Assembly: GCA_964633815.1 (NCBI GenBank)
Contig: CAZWHW010000006.1
Location: forward strand, 24,461 to 88,460
DNA from: CALKZN01 sp964633815
GTDB lineage: Bacteria; Pseudomonadota; Gammaproteobacteria; Arenicellales; Arenicellaceae
DNA: 64,000 nucleotides
Direction: 5' to 3'
The position numbers and the translations under genes are program-made. Position 1 is the first letter of the stretch; each line of letters starts with the position of its first letter. Positions 56,731 through 64,000 of the stretch are shown piece by piece. The notes beneath the pieces are model-generated. The model saw only the letters and a program-made list of their open reading frames with translations, was not told the origin of the DNA and did no database searches.

Positions 56731-57255
56731 TTATGATTGGTTGACTGCTTTTTTGCTAGCTTTCTTTAATCGATCAATGTGGTTCAATGTAGCATTTGCC
56801 ACACCAAAACTCTCATCAACTTTATCCCCTGATAAACGTTTCATAGCGGCAATCATCGCATTATGATGTTCCGTATGACTAACTAAAAACATCAATTCAC
56901 GACATAATGAAGAACGCGCTTCATATTGACTGTAATCATCAGAAGTATGCATATCAAAATCAACTCTTTGAAATATTGAGAATTCAGCAATCAAACGATC
57001 GATTTCATTAATACAAGTTTCTCGTTCAGAATCTAAACGCGGATCGCGGCAACGCAAGTCATAATTTAAAGACTTGCCTTCTTTAATTTGTGAAAAAAAG
57101 CATTGATAATGCTCAACAATATGCCTGGCATGTTGACCTAGAGATGATTGAAAAGCCGGTTTTGATATTGCTTGATAAGCCTTATCATCACAATCAAGAA
57201 TGACTTCTTTCAATGCTTTAAGGGAACCAATATTGGCGGAAATATATGCTTTCAT
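56731..57255 (-). CDS. DinB-like four-helix protein
   Basis: A 174-residue DinB/YfiT-type helical bundle. Metal-ligand-like histidines occur in LGQHARHIVEHYQCFF (about residues 35-50) and LVSHTEHHNAMIAAMKRL (about 128-145), the usual DinB triad arrangement. DinB proteins are often thiol-dependent transferases or stress proteins, but this substrate is unknown. It forms a two-gene unit with the NRDE protein. Confidence 0.75.
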   Translation of the reverse strand: MKAYISANIGSLKALKEVILDCDDKAYQAISKPAFQSSLGQHARHIVEHYQCFFSQIKEGKSLNYDLRCRDPRLDSERETCINEIDRLIAEFSIFQRVDFDMHTSDDYSQYEARSSLCRELMFLVSHTEHHNAMIAAMKRLSGDKVDESFGVANATLNHIDRLKKASKKAVNQS

Positions 57256-57363
57256 AGAAACGATTTATTTTAGAACATTAGAGTATTATAACTATTAATA
57301 AAGACCAGAAAACATCTAATTTAATGGCATAATAATTTTAATAATGATTACAGAACTACTCAT

Positions 57364-58071
57364 TTAGTGGTTTATTAATGTAATAGCAGCTGAAACTGCA
57401 GCAGTTTCAATGCGTAAAATATGTGTTGAAAATTTTATTTTTTCTACTCCCTGCGCATTTAAACTATTCATTTCAGCATCACTAAACCCGCCTTCAGGAC
57501 CAACCAATGCGAGAGATCCAAAAGTATCAATGTCAATAGCTGGTTGGTTTGTCGCATTCTGATCTGTCATGAACACTTGCGACTGTTGCCAAACTTCGCT
57601 GGCAATTAAATGTTCAATCGATAGAGGAGAATGAATAACCATCGTAAAAGGATTAGCCGATTGCTTACATGCTTCAATAACTTTTCTGCGCCATTTTTCA
57701 AGAATCTTGTCATTGATTTTAACAGCTGAGAATTCGCATTCCAAAGGAATAAAATCAGTTACACCACACTGAGTTAACATATCGATCATCACTTTTTGAC
57801 GATCCCCTTTAGGAATTGCACTCGCAATTGTAGTTCGCCTTTCAGGTGGTTTATGCTGTTCAACATGTTCCACTAAAACAACAGCCTTTTTCTTACTGAG
57901 TTCAATAAAACGGCCAACTGCGGTCACACCCAGACCATTTAATAACATCGCGGCATCATTCACTTGTAAACGTCTCGATTGGCTCGCATGTCGAGTTTCT
58001 TCGCGACTGAGAATTACTGTCTCATTCTCAGAAAACCCAGTGCTATGATGAAAAAATTTCGGTATAGCCAT
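57364..58071 (-). CDS. rsmE: 16S rRNA m3U1498 methyltransferase RsmE
   Basis: A 235-residue SPOUT-class methyltransferase. The N-terminal PUA-like domain has SREETRHASQSRRLQVND. The knotted SAM-binding end has LALVGPEGGFSDAEMNSL and the terminal FSTHILRIETAAVSAAITLI. It lies 20 bp after rsmJ, forming a small rRNA-modification operon. Confidence 0.94.
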   Translation of the reverse strand: MAIPKFFHHSTGFSENETVILSREETRHASQSRRLQVNDAAMLLNGLGVTAVGRFIELSKKKAVVLVEHVEQHKPPERRTTIASAIPKGDRQKVMIDMLTQCGVTDFIPLECEFSAVKINDKILEKWRRKVIEACKQSANPFTMVIHSPLSIEHLIASEVWQQSQVFMTDQNATNQPAIDIDTFGSLALVGPEGGFSDAEMNSLNAQGVEKIKFSTHILRIETAAVSAAITLINH

Positions 58072-58091
58072 TGTTTCGTCAAATAGAACGA

Positions 58092-58886
58092 TTATCGAAT
58101 ATAAACATCATAACGTACTAATTTTCCTTTAAGTGTTTCTGTTGGTGACTTTGCAGCATCTAAATTTATATGTAAGGGCTCAGCATAATCTGGCCTTTTA
58201 ACTACAATTCGACGCACATCCGAAGAATATGCAGCCAAAAATAAGAGATTCGCATCCATATCTTGACCGATTAATTCATGTAAAACCTGCATTGATTTGC
58301 GGACCGCTGCCGATTGTTTCACTTTAGGTGGAAACATTGGATCAATGTATACACAATCAACTGCTAGCTCAGCATTCTTCAAATAATCTATAGCATCTGT
58401 TCTATTTAATTCTGGCAATGGTGCTTGATTAGCAATTAACCATTCGGATTCAGACAGACGTTGACAAGCCTCAGCAATAAAACCTTGTAATAGCCAATGC
58501 CGTTCTAACACCTGAACTTGATAATTCTGCGAACACATCATCAATGTATCACCCAGCCAGCCGCCGGTTGCATCTATGACTTTCTGCGTTTTTCGACCCA
58601 CTGCCTGGGAAAATAAATTTTTTTTACTAGCTGGAAATGATCGTTTATTTTGCTTAATAAATTGTTGAATATCGATTTGATGAGATAAATACTTGGTTTT
58701 TTTAGCACCTTGAACTTTTTGCAATAACTGCATGCCCGTAGCAGCGTTAGCATTTAAACAAACAATAAAATCATGTGTATTTGCAGCGCAAAGTTCTTCA
58801 AGTTCATCAATATCAAAACTCTCGACATTAGCTAGAAGATTACTATCAAACCAATGTATTAATTGTTTATCAATCGCTATATTCAT
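58092..58886 (-). CDS. rsmJ: 16S rRNA m2G1516 methyltransferase RsmJ
   Basis: A 264-residue RsmJ-family enzyme. Motif I is VIDATGGWLGDTLMM, and the catalytic region is DCVYIDPMFPPKVKQSAAVRKSMQVLHELIG. VLERHWLLQGFIAEACQRL is also typical. First gene of the rsmJ-rsmE unit, preceded by the fabV terminator. Confidence 0.92.
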   Translation of the reverse strand: MNIAIDKQLIHWFDSNLLANVESFDIDELEELCAANTHDFIVCLNANAATGMQLLQKVQGAKKTKYLSHQIDIQQFIKQNKRSFPASKKNLFSQAVGRKTQKVIDATGGWLGDTLMMCSQNYQVQVLERHWLLQGFIAEACQRLSESEWLIANQAPLPELNRTDAIDYLKNAELAVDCVYIDPMFPPKVKQSAAVRKSMQVLHELIGQDMDANLLFLAAYSSDVRRIVVKRPDYAEPLHINLDAAKSPTETLKGKLVRYDVYIR

Positions 58887-58903
58887 TTTATTAACGCTTA
58901 CAT

Positions 58904-58936
58904 AAAAAAAGAGTTGTTCTTCAACAACTCTTTTTT
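58904..58936 (-). terminator. Rho-independent terminator after fabV
   Basis: AAAAAAAGAGTTGTT and AACAACTCTTTTTT form a long stem around CTTC, lying 20 nt after the fabV stop. A and T runs on both sides would make it work in both directions. Confidence 0.9.
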
Positions 58937-58955
58937 CTAAAAACCTAATAGTACT

Positions 58956-60164
58956 TTACGCCGTTTCGACTGGCAAAAAGTATGTTTCAATCACAGGATT
59001 AACATCTGCTTCATAATCAACACTATCAACTCCAAAACCAAATAAACGTAAAAATTCCGATTGATAACCAGAAAAATCTGTCAATTCGAGCAAATTCTCT
59101 TCAGTTACTTTTGGCCAAATAGCTTCAACCTGCATTTGCAAGCCACGGCGCAGCTCTAATTCGTCAACACGGAATCGCCCCACCTCATCAACACGAGGCA
59201 CTTGATTATATAAACACTCTGCATAGAGACGACCAAGTTGTTCAATACAGCCTTCATGGGTTTTTTCTGCCTTCATCTCTTTAAATAAAATAGACAAATA
59301 TAATGGCATCACAGGAATGGCTGAACTGGCTTGGGTGACTACTGCTTTCAAAACGGAAACACGCGCTTCACCACCAACTGCGCTTAACTTTGCAGTTAAA
59401 TCACTTGCAGTTGTGTCTAAATCTTCTTTTGCTTTGCCAATAGTCGCATGACCATAAATTGGCTTAGTCAACTTATCACCAATATAGGTGTACGCAGATG
59501 TTTTACAACCCTCAGCCAACACGCCTGCGTCATTCAAGGCATCAATCCACATCTCCCAATCTTCACCACCCATCACTTTAACTGTATTAGCAATTTCTTC
59601 ATCATTAGCTGGTTCAATTGTAATATCTGAGATTTTCAGCGTATCTGTGTTCAGGTTTTTAGCTGTATAAGACTCACCAATCGGTTTTAAAGTAGAGTTA
59701 TAAATGACGCCGGTATTCGGATCAGTTCGGCGAGGTGATGCCAAACTGTAAATAACCAAATCAACCTGCCCTAAATCACTTTTGATCTTTTCAATAACTT
59801 GTTGCTTGCATTCATTCGAAAAGGCATCACCATTAAAGCTTTCCGAATATAAGCCATCTTCTTTAGCCTGTGAGTCAAATGCAGCAGCATTATAAAAACC
59901 AGCAGATCCAGTGCGTTTTTCTGTAGGCGGTTTTTCAAAAAACACACCTAATGTTTTTGCTCCATAGCCATAAGCTGCGGTAATACGTGATGCCAAACCA
60001 TAGCCTGTTGAAGAACCAACAATTAAGACATTTTTTGGCGTACCGTTATCTTTGGAAAAACTCAGCGATTTAATATATGAGATTTGTTCTGCAACATTTT
60101 GAGCACATCCCACTGGATGCGCATTGGTGCAGATAAAGCCTCGAACTTTAGGTTTAATAATCAT
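58956..60164 (-). CDS. fabV: Trans-2-enoyl-CoA/ACP reductase FabV
   Basis: A 402-residue NADH-dependent enoyl reductase of the FabV type. It starts [20 protein letters not shown] as in all FabV. The NAD-binding segment is [16 protein letters not shown]. The catalytic Tyr-x8-Lys lies in [22 protein letters not shown] is also conserved. It catalyses the last reduction of fatty acid elongation and is naturally triclosan-insensitive. No fabI is in the window, so it may be the main enoyl reductase. Monocistronic with its own terminator. Confidence 0.96.
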   Translation of the reverse strand: MIIKPKVRGFICTNAHPVGCAQNVAEQISYIKSLSFSKDNGTPKNVLIVGSSTGYGLASRITAAYGYGAKTLGVFFEKPPTEKRTGSAGFYNAAAFDSQAKEDGLYSESFNGDAFSNECKQQVIEKIKSDLGQVDLVIYSLASPRRTDPNTGVIYNSTLKPIGESYTAKNLNTDTLKISDITIEPANDEEIANTVKVMGGEDWEMWIDALNDAGVLAEGCKTSAYTYIGDKLTKPIYGHATIGKAKEDLDTTASDLTAKLSAVGGEARVSVLKAVVTQASSAIPVMPLYLSILFKEMKAEKTHEGCIEQLGRLYAECLYNQVPRVDEVGRFRVDELELRRGLQMQVEAIWPKVTEENLLELTDFSGYQSEFLRLFGFGVDSVDYEADVNPVIETYFLPVETA

Positions 60165-60386
60165 ATTCTAATGGATAATTCAGTTTCAGGTTTATATGGT
60201 TTGATTTTCTGTCATCTTTCCTTTCTTTTGAGGGTCTATTATAGAGTTTGTATGATTATTCGCTACAATTTTTGATCACTTCACCTAGAAAACACCTAGA
60301 ATTAAATTGTTGCTATAGAAAACATACAAATTGATTCAGATAGTTTAGACTCGCCAATTGGAATTTATTCAAAAATTATTAAAACT

Positions 60387-61622
60387 ATGTTTAAGTCTTT
60401 TTTTCCTAATCCTCGTTTATTTTTTCCTTCAGTGTTAATTTGGACCATCATTTGCGTCGCTTGTTGGTTTACATTCAAAGAAGAAATTGGCAACTTGTTT
60501 GGCCTTAAAGTGACTGGCCAAGACCCTGTTATTGGCCTTGGCCACTTCACGACTGATGCCTTTATTTTATTCACAAGTTATTACATTGCTTGCGTTGGTC
60601 TTTTTGCACTAACATGGTCCAAATTACAGCCTCATCGTTGGCAATATTGGTCTATTTTAGGTTCGGCATTTATAATGTATTCCACCTATTTTTCTGTGCA
60701 AGTTTCCGTTGCTTTAAATAACTGGAGAAGACCATTTTTTGATTCCGTTCAACAGGCTTTAACCCCTGAATCTGAAGAAAAAATCACCACTGAAATTCTA
60801 TACGATTTAATCATTACCTTTTCTGCAATTGCCATGCTGGCTATTTTTGTATTTGTTATTACTCGCTTTTTTGTCAGTCACTATGTATTCAGATGGCGTA
60901 CCGCTATGAATGATTACTATACTAGCTATTGGAAAGAGCTTCGCCGTATCGAAGGAGCATCTCAGCGTGTACAAGAGGACACAATGATATTTGCTCGAAT
61001 CGTTGAGGGGTTAGGCGTTGCGATTGTTGATGCAGTAATGACATTATTCGCCTTCTTGCCATTATTATGGACACTTTCAGTACATGTCACCACATTGCCT
61101 TTTGTTGGAGAAATTCCAGCACCACTCGTCAATGCTGCGATATTCTGGTCTTTGTTTGGTACAGTGCTGCTTGCCGTTGTTGGTATCAAACTGCCAGGTT
61201 TAGAATTTAAAAATCAACGCGTAGAAGCCGCATATCGGAAAGAATTGGTATACGGAGAAGATGATGAGGAACGTGCCGATCCACCAACATTAAAGCAATT
61301 ATTTGGTAATGTGCGGAAAAACTATTTCCGACTATATTTTCATTATATGTATTTCAATGTAGCTAGAAGTCTCTACTTACAAGCAGACAATATCTTTTCA
61401 TATCTGCTTTTAATTCCTACAATTATTGCTGGAAAAATCACATTTGGTATCTTGCAACAAATTTTGACTGCTTTTAACCAAGTCAGTAATTCTTTCCAAT
61501 TTCTGGTCAATTCATGGCCTACTATTGTGGAACTATTATCTGTCCATAAACGCCTAAAAGCTTTTGAAGCTACTTTAAATGATGAAAGTTTATCTGAAAT
61601 AGAAACTGACTTTAAAGCTTAA
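60387..61622 (+). CDS. SbmA/BacA-family peptide antibiotic transporter
   Basis: A 411-residue inner membrane protein (E. coli SbmA is 406). It has about seven or eight helices. Diagnostic regions are [31 protein letters not shown], the conserved core of SbmA, and [28 protein letters not shown] near the end. There is no ATPase domain, as in SbmA, which imports peptides using the proton gradient; BacA also affects very-long-chain fatty acids in lipid A. Ends at a terminator shared with ppiD. Confidence 0.92.
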   Translation: MFKSFFPNPRLFFPSVLIWTIICVACWFTFKEEIGNLFGLKVTGQDPVIGLGHFTTDAFILFTSYYIACVGLFALTWSKLQPHRWQYWSILGSAFIMYSTYFSVQVSVALNNWRRPFFDSVQQALTPESEEKITTEILYDLIITFSAIAMLAIFVFVITRFFVSHYVFRWRTAMNDYYTSYWKELRRIEGASQRVQEDTMIFARIVEGLGVAIVDAVMTLFAFLPLLWTLSVHVTTLPFVGEIPAPLVNAAIFWSLFGTVLLAVVGIKLPGLEFKNQRVEAAYRKELVYGEDDEERADPPTLKQLFGNVRKNYFRLYFHYMYFNVARSLYLQADNIFSYLLLIPTIIAGKITFGILQQILTAFNQVSNSFQFLVNSWPTIVELLSVHKRLKAFEATLNDESLSEIETDFKA

Positions 61623-61644
61623 TCTCATCATCTTTTTCATATTA

Positions 61645-61671
61645 AAAAAGGCGCCTATTTGGCGCCTTTTT
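61645..61671. terminator. Bidirectional terminator between sbmA-like gene and ppiD
   Basis: AAAAAGGCGCC and GGCGCCTTTTT form an 11-bp stem around 5 nt, 23 nt after the sbmA-like stop and 25 nt after the ppiD stop, so it can end both convergent transcripts. Confidence 0.93.
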
Positions 61672-61695
61672 ATTTCCATAGATTATAAAAATCAA

Positions 61696-63567
61696 TTAAA
61701 GCAATGATTCATCTACTTTTGTCATCGCTTCACGAGTTTTCTCGCGAATATAATTTTGTGCCACAGCTGCTGAGTTTCTATATAACAACACATTGCCTAT
61801 GTTTTCGACAATAGATTCCTCTATATTTTCGGGCTCTTGTGGTTCAATTGAATTAAGTTTATACAGAAATGCATTGCCTGCTTCATCAAATGCTTTACCA
61901 ATTCGATTGTCAAAACCTGCATCAACTGAACTTGAAAAAATTTCAGATAACACATCAGCTGGTAACTGAGTTGGACGATCTAAATACGATACTTGCATTA
62001 CTCGCGAAGAAGCATCAAGACCAACAATATTTGTCTCCCAATCATCAGATTCCAGTATGGCATCATAAGCACGATCTATATTATTTTTAGTCTTCTCATA
62101 AGCAAATTCATTCTTCAAAGCATTAGTAACATTTACTTTAACGTCTTCAAGTTTCTTTGGCTGTTCAGGAAAATAGTCTAATTTACGCAATACAATAAAC
62201 TCAGTAGGCGTCACTTCAATGACTTCACTGTTTTTATTATCTTTTAACACTTGATCACTAAATACAACATTGCGAATTGCGGGATTGTTGAAATAGCCCT
62301 TGCCTGAATTACGAGTGAAAAGTTCAGATTTTTCGACAAACAAGCCTAACTCATCAGCAGCAACTTGCAATGTATCTTCATTTTCAAATGTTGCATTGCG
62401 AAGAACATCCACATTATTGAAAAACTCATCTTCAGCACGGCGTGCAAGTTCATCGGCACGTAATTGATCTTTGACTTCAGTAAATGGTTTTGATGCTCCA
62501 CCCGAAATACCGGTCACTTCAATTAGATGATATCCAAATTCAGTACTCACTGGCTCACTAACTGTGTTTAATGGCAATTTATATGCAGCTACTTCAAAAG
62601 CCTCAACCATTTGACCACGAGAAATTTCTCCTAAGCTACCGCCATCTTCAGCAGAACCCGTATCTTCTGATTGTTTAGCTAGCTCAACAAATGATTCACC
62701 TGCTTTAATTTGAGCAAGCGCTTCAGCTGCTTTAGCCTCAGCATCCCCACCAGTGAATAATATATGCCTAACTGTACGTGTTTCGGGCTCTGTAAAGTTA
62801 TCAATATTTTCTTGGTATATTTGTTCAAGTTCTGCATCTGATATTTCAATGCCTTTTTCAAAAGATTTAGCGCTTAAAGAAATAAATTCTACTGATGCTT
62901 TTTCTTCATCAAGATAACTGCCTTTATTCTCTTCATAATAAATTGCTACTTGACCATCAGTGACAGTAATTTCAGATTCAACATCAACTAGCTTAATCGA
63001 TACCATATCAATTGAACGTTTCTCTGCTAATAGATTTAACAGCGCTGTTTCTTTACTTGGCAAACTTAAACCTGAGTCAAAAATACCTGATGACACTTGA
63101 GCGCTCACAAGATTTCTTTTCAATAGCTCTTCATAGCGTTCTTTTGTACCAAAATTACTGGCAATAAAATCATCATAAGTAGCCTGATCAAACTTGCCAT
63201 CTATCTGAAAAGCTGAATTATTAACGATCAATCTCGCAACTGATTCATCTGCAGCGACATATCCTGCTTCTTGGGCAATTGAATCCGTTAAGGTCTGACT
63301 AATTAATTGCTCCATAACCAAACGTTTGAATTCAATGCTAGAAATATCAACTACTTGATTTTGCGCCAAAGCACGCTGCTGAGCTTGTTGCAGTGCCGCA
63401 CGATATTGGCTTAACGTCACCGAATTATCACCATCTTTATACAGAGCTGGATCTGTACCATCAGTGGCATATTGATTCACCCCAAACAATGCCATAGTAA
63501 TAATAATAATCCCTGCAATTGTCCAAGCAAAAATACCAGATGAACGACTTCGAATACTTTCTAACAT
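61696..63567 (-). CDS. ppiD: Periplasmic folding chaperone PpiD (SurA-N/parvulin)
   Basis: A 623-residue membrane-anchored chaperone. One N-terminal helix (IFAWTIAGIIIITMALFGV, about 13-31) precedes a SurA-N-like domain and a parvulin domain (about residues 265-355) with TVRHILF, GSAEDGGSLGEISRGQMVEAFE and STEFGYHLIEVTGI. It works at the SecYEG exit on newly exported proteins. Length matches E. coli PpiD (623). Two tRNA-Asp genes lie upstream on the same strand. Confidence 0.94.
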   Translation of the reverse strand: MLESIRSRSSGIFAWTIAGIIIITMALFGVNQYATDGTDPALYKDGDNSVTLSQYRAALQQAQQRALAQNQVVDISSIEFKRLVMEQLISQTLTDSIAQEAGYVAADESVARLIVNNSAFQIDGKFDQATYDDFIASNFGTKERYEELLKRNLVSAQVSSGIFDSGLSLPSKETALLNLLAEKRSIDMVSIKLVDVESEITVTDGQVAIYYEENKGSYLDEEKASVEFISLSAKSFEKGIEISDAELEQIYQENIDNFTEPETRTVRHILFTGGDAEAKAAEALAQIKAGESFVELAKQSEDTGSAEDGGSLGEISRGQMVEAFEVAAYKLPLNTVSEPVSTEFGYHLIEVTGISGGASKPFTEVKDQLRADELARRAEDEFFNNVDVLRNATFENEDTLQVAADELGLFVEKSELFTRNSGKGYFNNPAIRNVVFSDQVLKDNKNSEVIEVTPTEFIVLRKLDYFPEQPKKLEDVKVNVTNALKNEFAYEKTKNNIDRAYDAILESDDWETNIVGLDASSRVMQVSYLDRPTQLPADVLSEIFSSSVDAGFDNRIGKAFDEAGNAFLYKLNSIEPQEPENIEESIVENIGNVLLYRNSAAVAQNYIREKTREAMTKVDESLL

Positions 63568-63754
63568 AAAACTCTTTTTCTAATGAAGTTAATCAAATCA
63601 TCTACCAAAATTTAGCGTGATGAATTTTAATGAAGACATAGATTATAACGACAATCTATATATAGCTATAGAGAATTTCGAAAATTCTTTAAGGATAATT
63701 ACTTATAAAACAATTTAATTGTTAGCAATCAATGAGGAAAAGTACTGTTGACAA

Positions 63755-63831
63755 TGGCGGAGCGGACGGGACTCGAACCCGCGACCCCCGGCGTGACAGG
63801 CCGGTATTCTAACCAACTGAACTACCGCTCC
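63755..63831 (-). tRNA. tRNA-Asp (GTC)
   Basis: The minus strand folds as a complete 77-nt cloverleaf including an encoded CCA. The acceptor stem pairs GGAGCGG with CCGCTCC, the D loop has TTGGTTAGA, the anticodon loop is CTGTCAC with anticodon GTC, and the T arm has GGGTTCGAGTCCC. The same gene is repeated 117 bp upstream. Confidence 0.97.
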
Positions 63832-63948
63832 ACATTATCAAAAAAAAGTTGGCAATTGCAATAAAAATGCTGCCTAACCTATCTGTATAGATAATTATTA
63901 GTGGCAACTTATATATTCAATCTTTAGCCAAATAAAACACATCATAAA

Positions 63949-64000
63949 TGGCGGAGCGGACGGGACTCGAACCCGCGACCCCCGGCGTGACAGGCCGGTA
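63949..64000 (-). tRNA. tRNA-Asp (GTC), second copy, partial at right edge
   Basis: The 52 nt present are identical to the corresponding 3' part of the first tRNA-Asp, including CCA, T arm, and anticodon arm with GTC. The 5' part lies beyond the window. The two copies are probably cut from one precursor transcript. Confidence 0.94.

Noticed and set aside
63700..63754. Terminator after the tRNA-Asp pair
   Set aside because: Only a weak AT-rich repeat (AACAATT/AATTGTT) is present with almost no loop; not convincing.

Overview
The window is chromosomal DNA from an AT-rich, most likely marine, gammaproteobacterium. Class-level evidence is the gene content and order: rluD divergent from bamD, the aat-bpt-infA block, lptF-lptG, a single pepA, RsmE/RsmJ, FabV, PpiD and a tandem tRNA-Asp pair, all giving gammaproteobacterial-type proteins. 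A Thiotrichales-like affiliation is possible but cannot be settled from this sequence. No insertion sequence, prophage, integrase or CRISPR array is visible.

Region 1 (1-8189, all minus strand) is the most distinctive part: an aerobic carbon monoxide dehydrogenase locus. In transcription order it holds coxM, coxS, coxL, coxG, coxD and the start of coxE, which runs off the left edge. CoxL carries the form I active-site loop (SYRCSFR, Cys383) and the C-terminal catalytic Glu752, so this looks like a genuine molybdenum-copper CO dehydrogenase and not a form II paralogue. Upstream lie an OmpW-family porin and an MHYT-LytTR membrane regulator of the CoxC/CoxH type. The promoter regions of coxM and ompW share a gap-free duplicated element, exactly 1070 bp apart, with the same -10 hexamer. 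This suggests that the regulator controls both. Terminator-like hairpins lie between coxL and coxG and inside the presumptive ompW leader.

Region 2 (8336-26113) is mixed housekeeping: a YdjM-like membrane protein, a class V PLP enzyme, a two-component pair resembling the proteobacterial dedicated-sortase regulators (no sortase here), pgeF, rluD, bamD, nadE, the N-degron transferases aat and bpt, infA, an SDR protein, a DUF1178 protein and typA.

Region 3 (26468-34463) is a ten-gene Mrp-type cation/proton antiporter operon. It is unusual in having three MrpD/NuoL-like subunits and only the C-terminal part of MrpA. It is followed by a compact cluster of perfect DnaA boxes and an RDD protein.

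Region 4 (35207-46043) holds a DUF481 outer membrane protein, the LptF/LptG lipopolysaccharide exporter permeases, a methyltransferase-YtoQ pair, an orphan GspF-like protein and a TRAP transporter whose small permease is fused to a TM2-like domain.

Region 5 (46371-64000) holds pepA, valS and rsgA; an acetyltransferase and a 2-hydroxyacid dehydrogenase; an ornithine-lipid pair (OlsB/OlsA-like) with a novel membrane protein; a DinB-TANGO2 pair; rsmJ-rsmE; fabV; an SbmA/BacA transporter; ppiD; and two tRNA-Asp genes, the second cut by the window edge.
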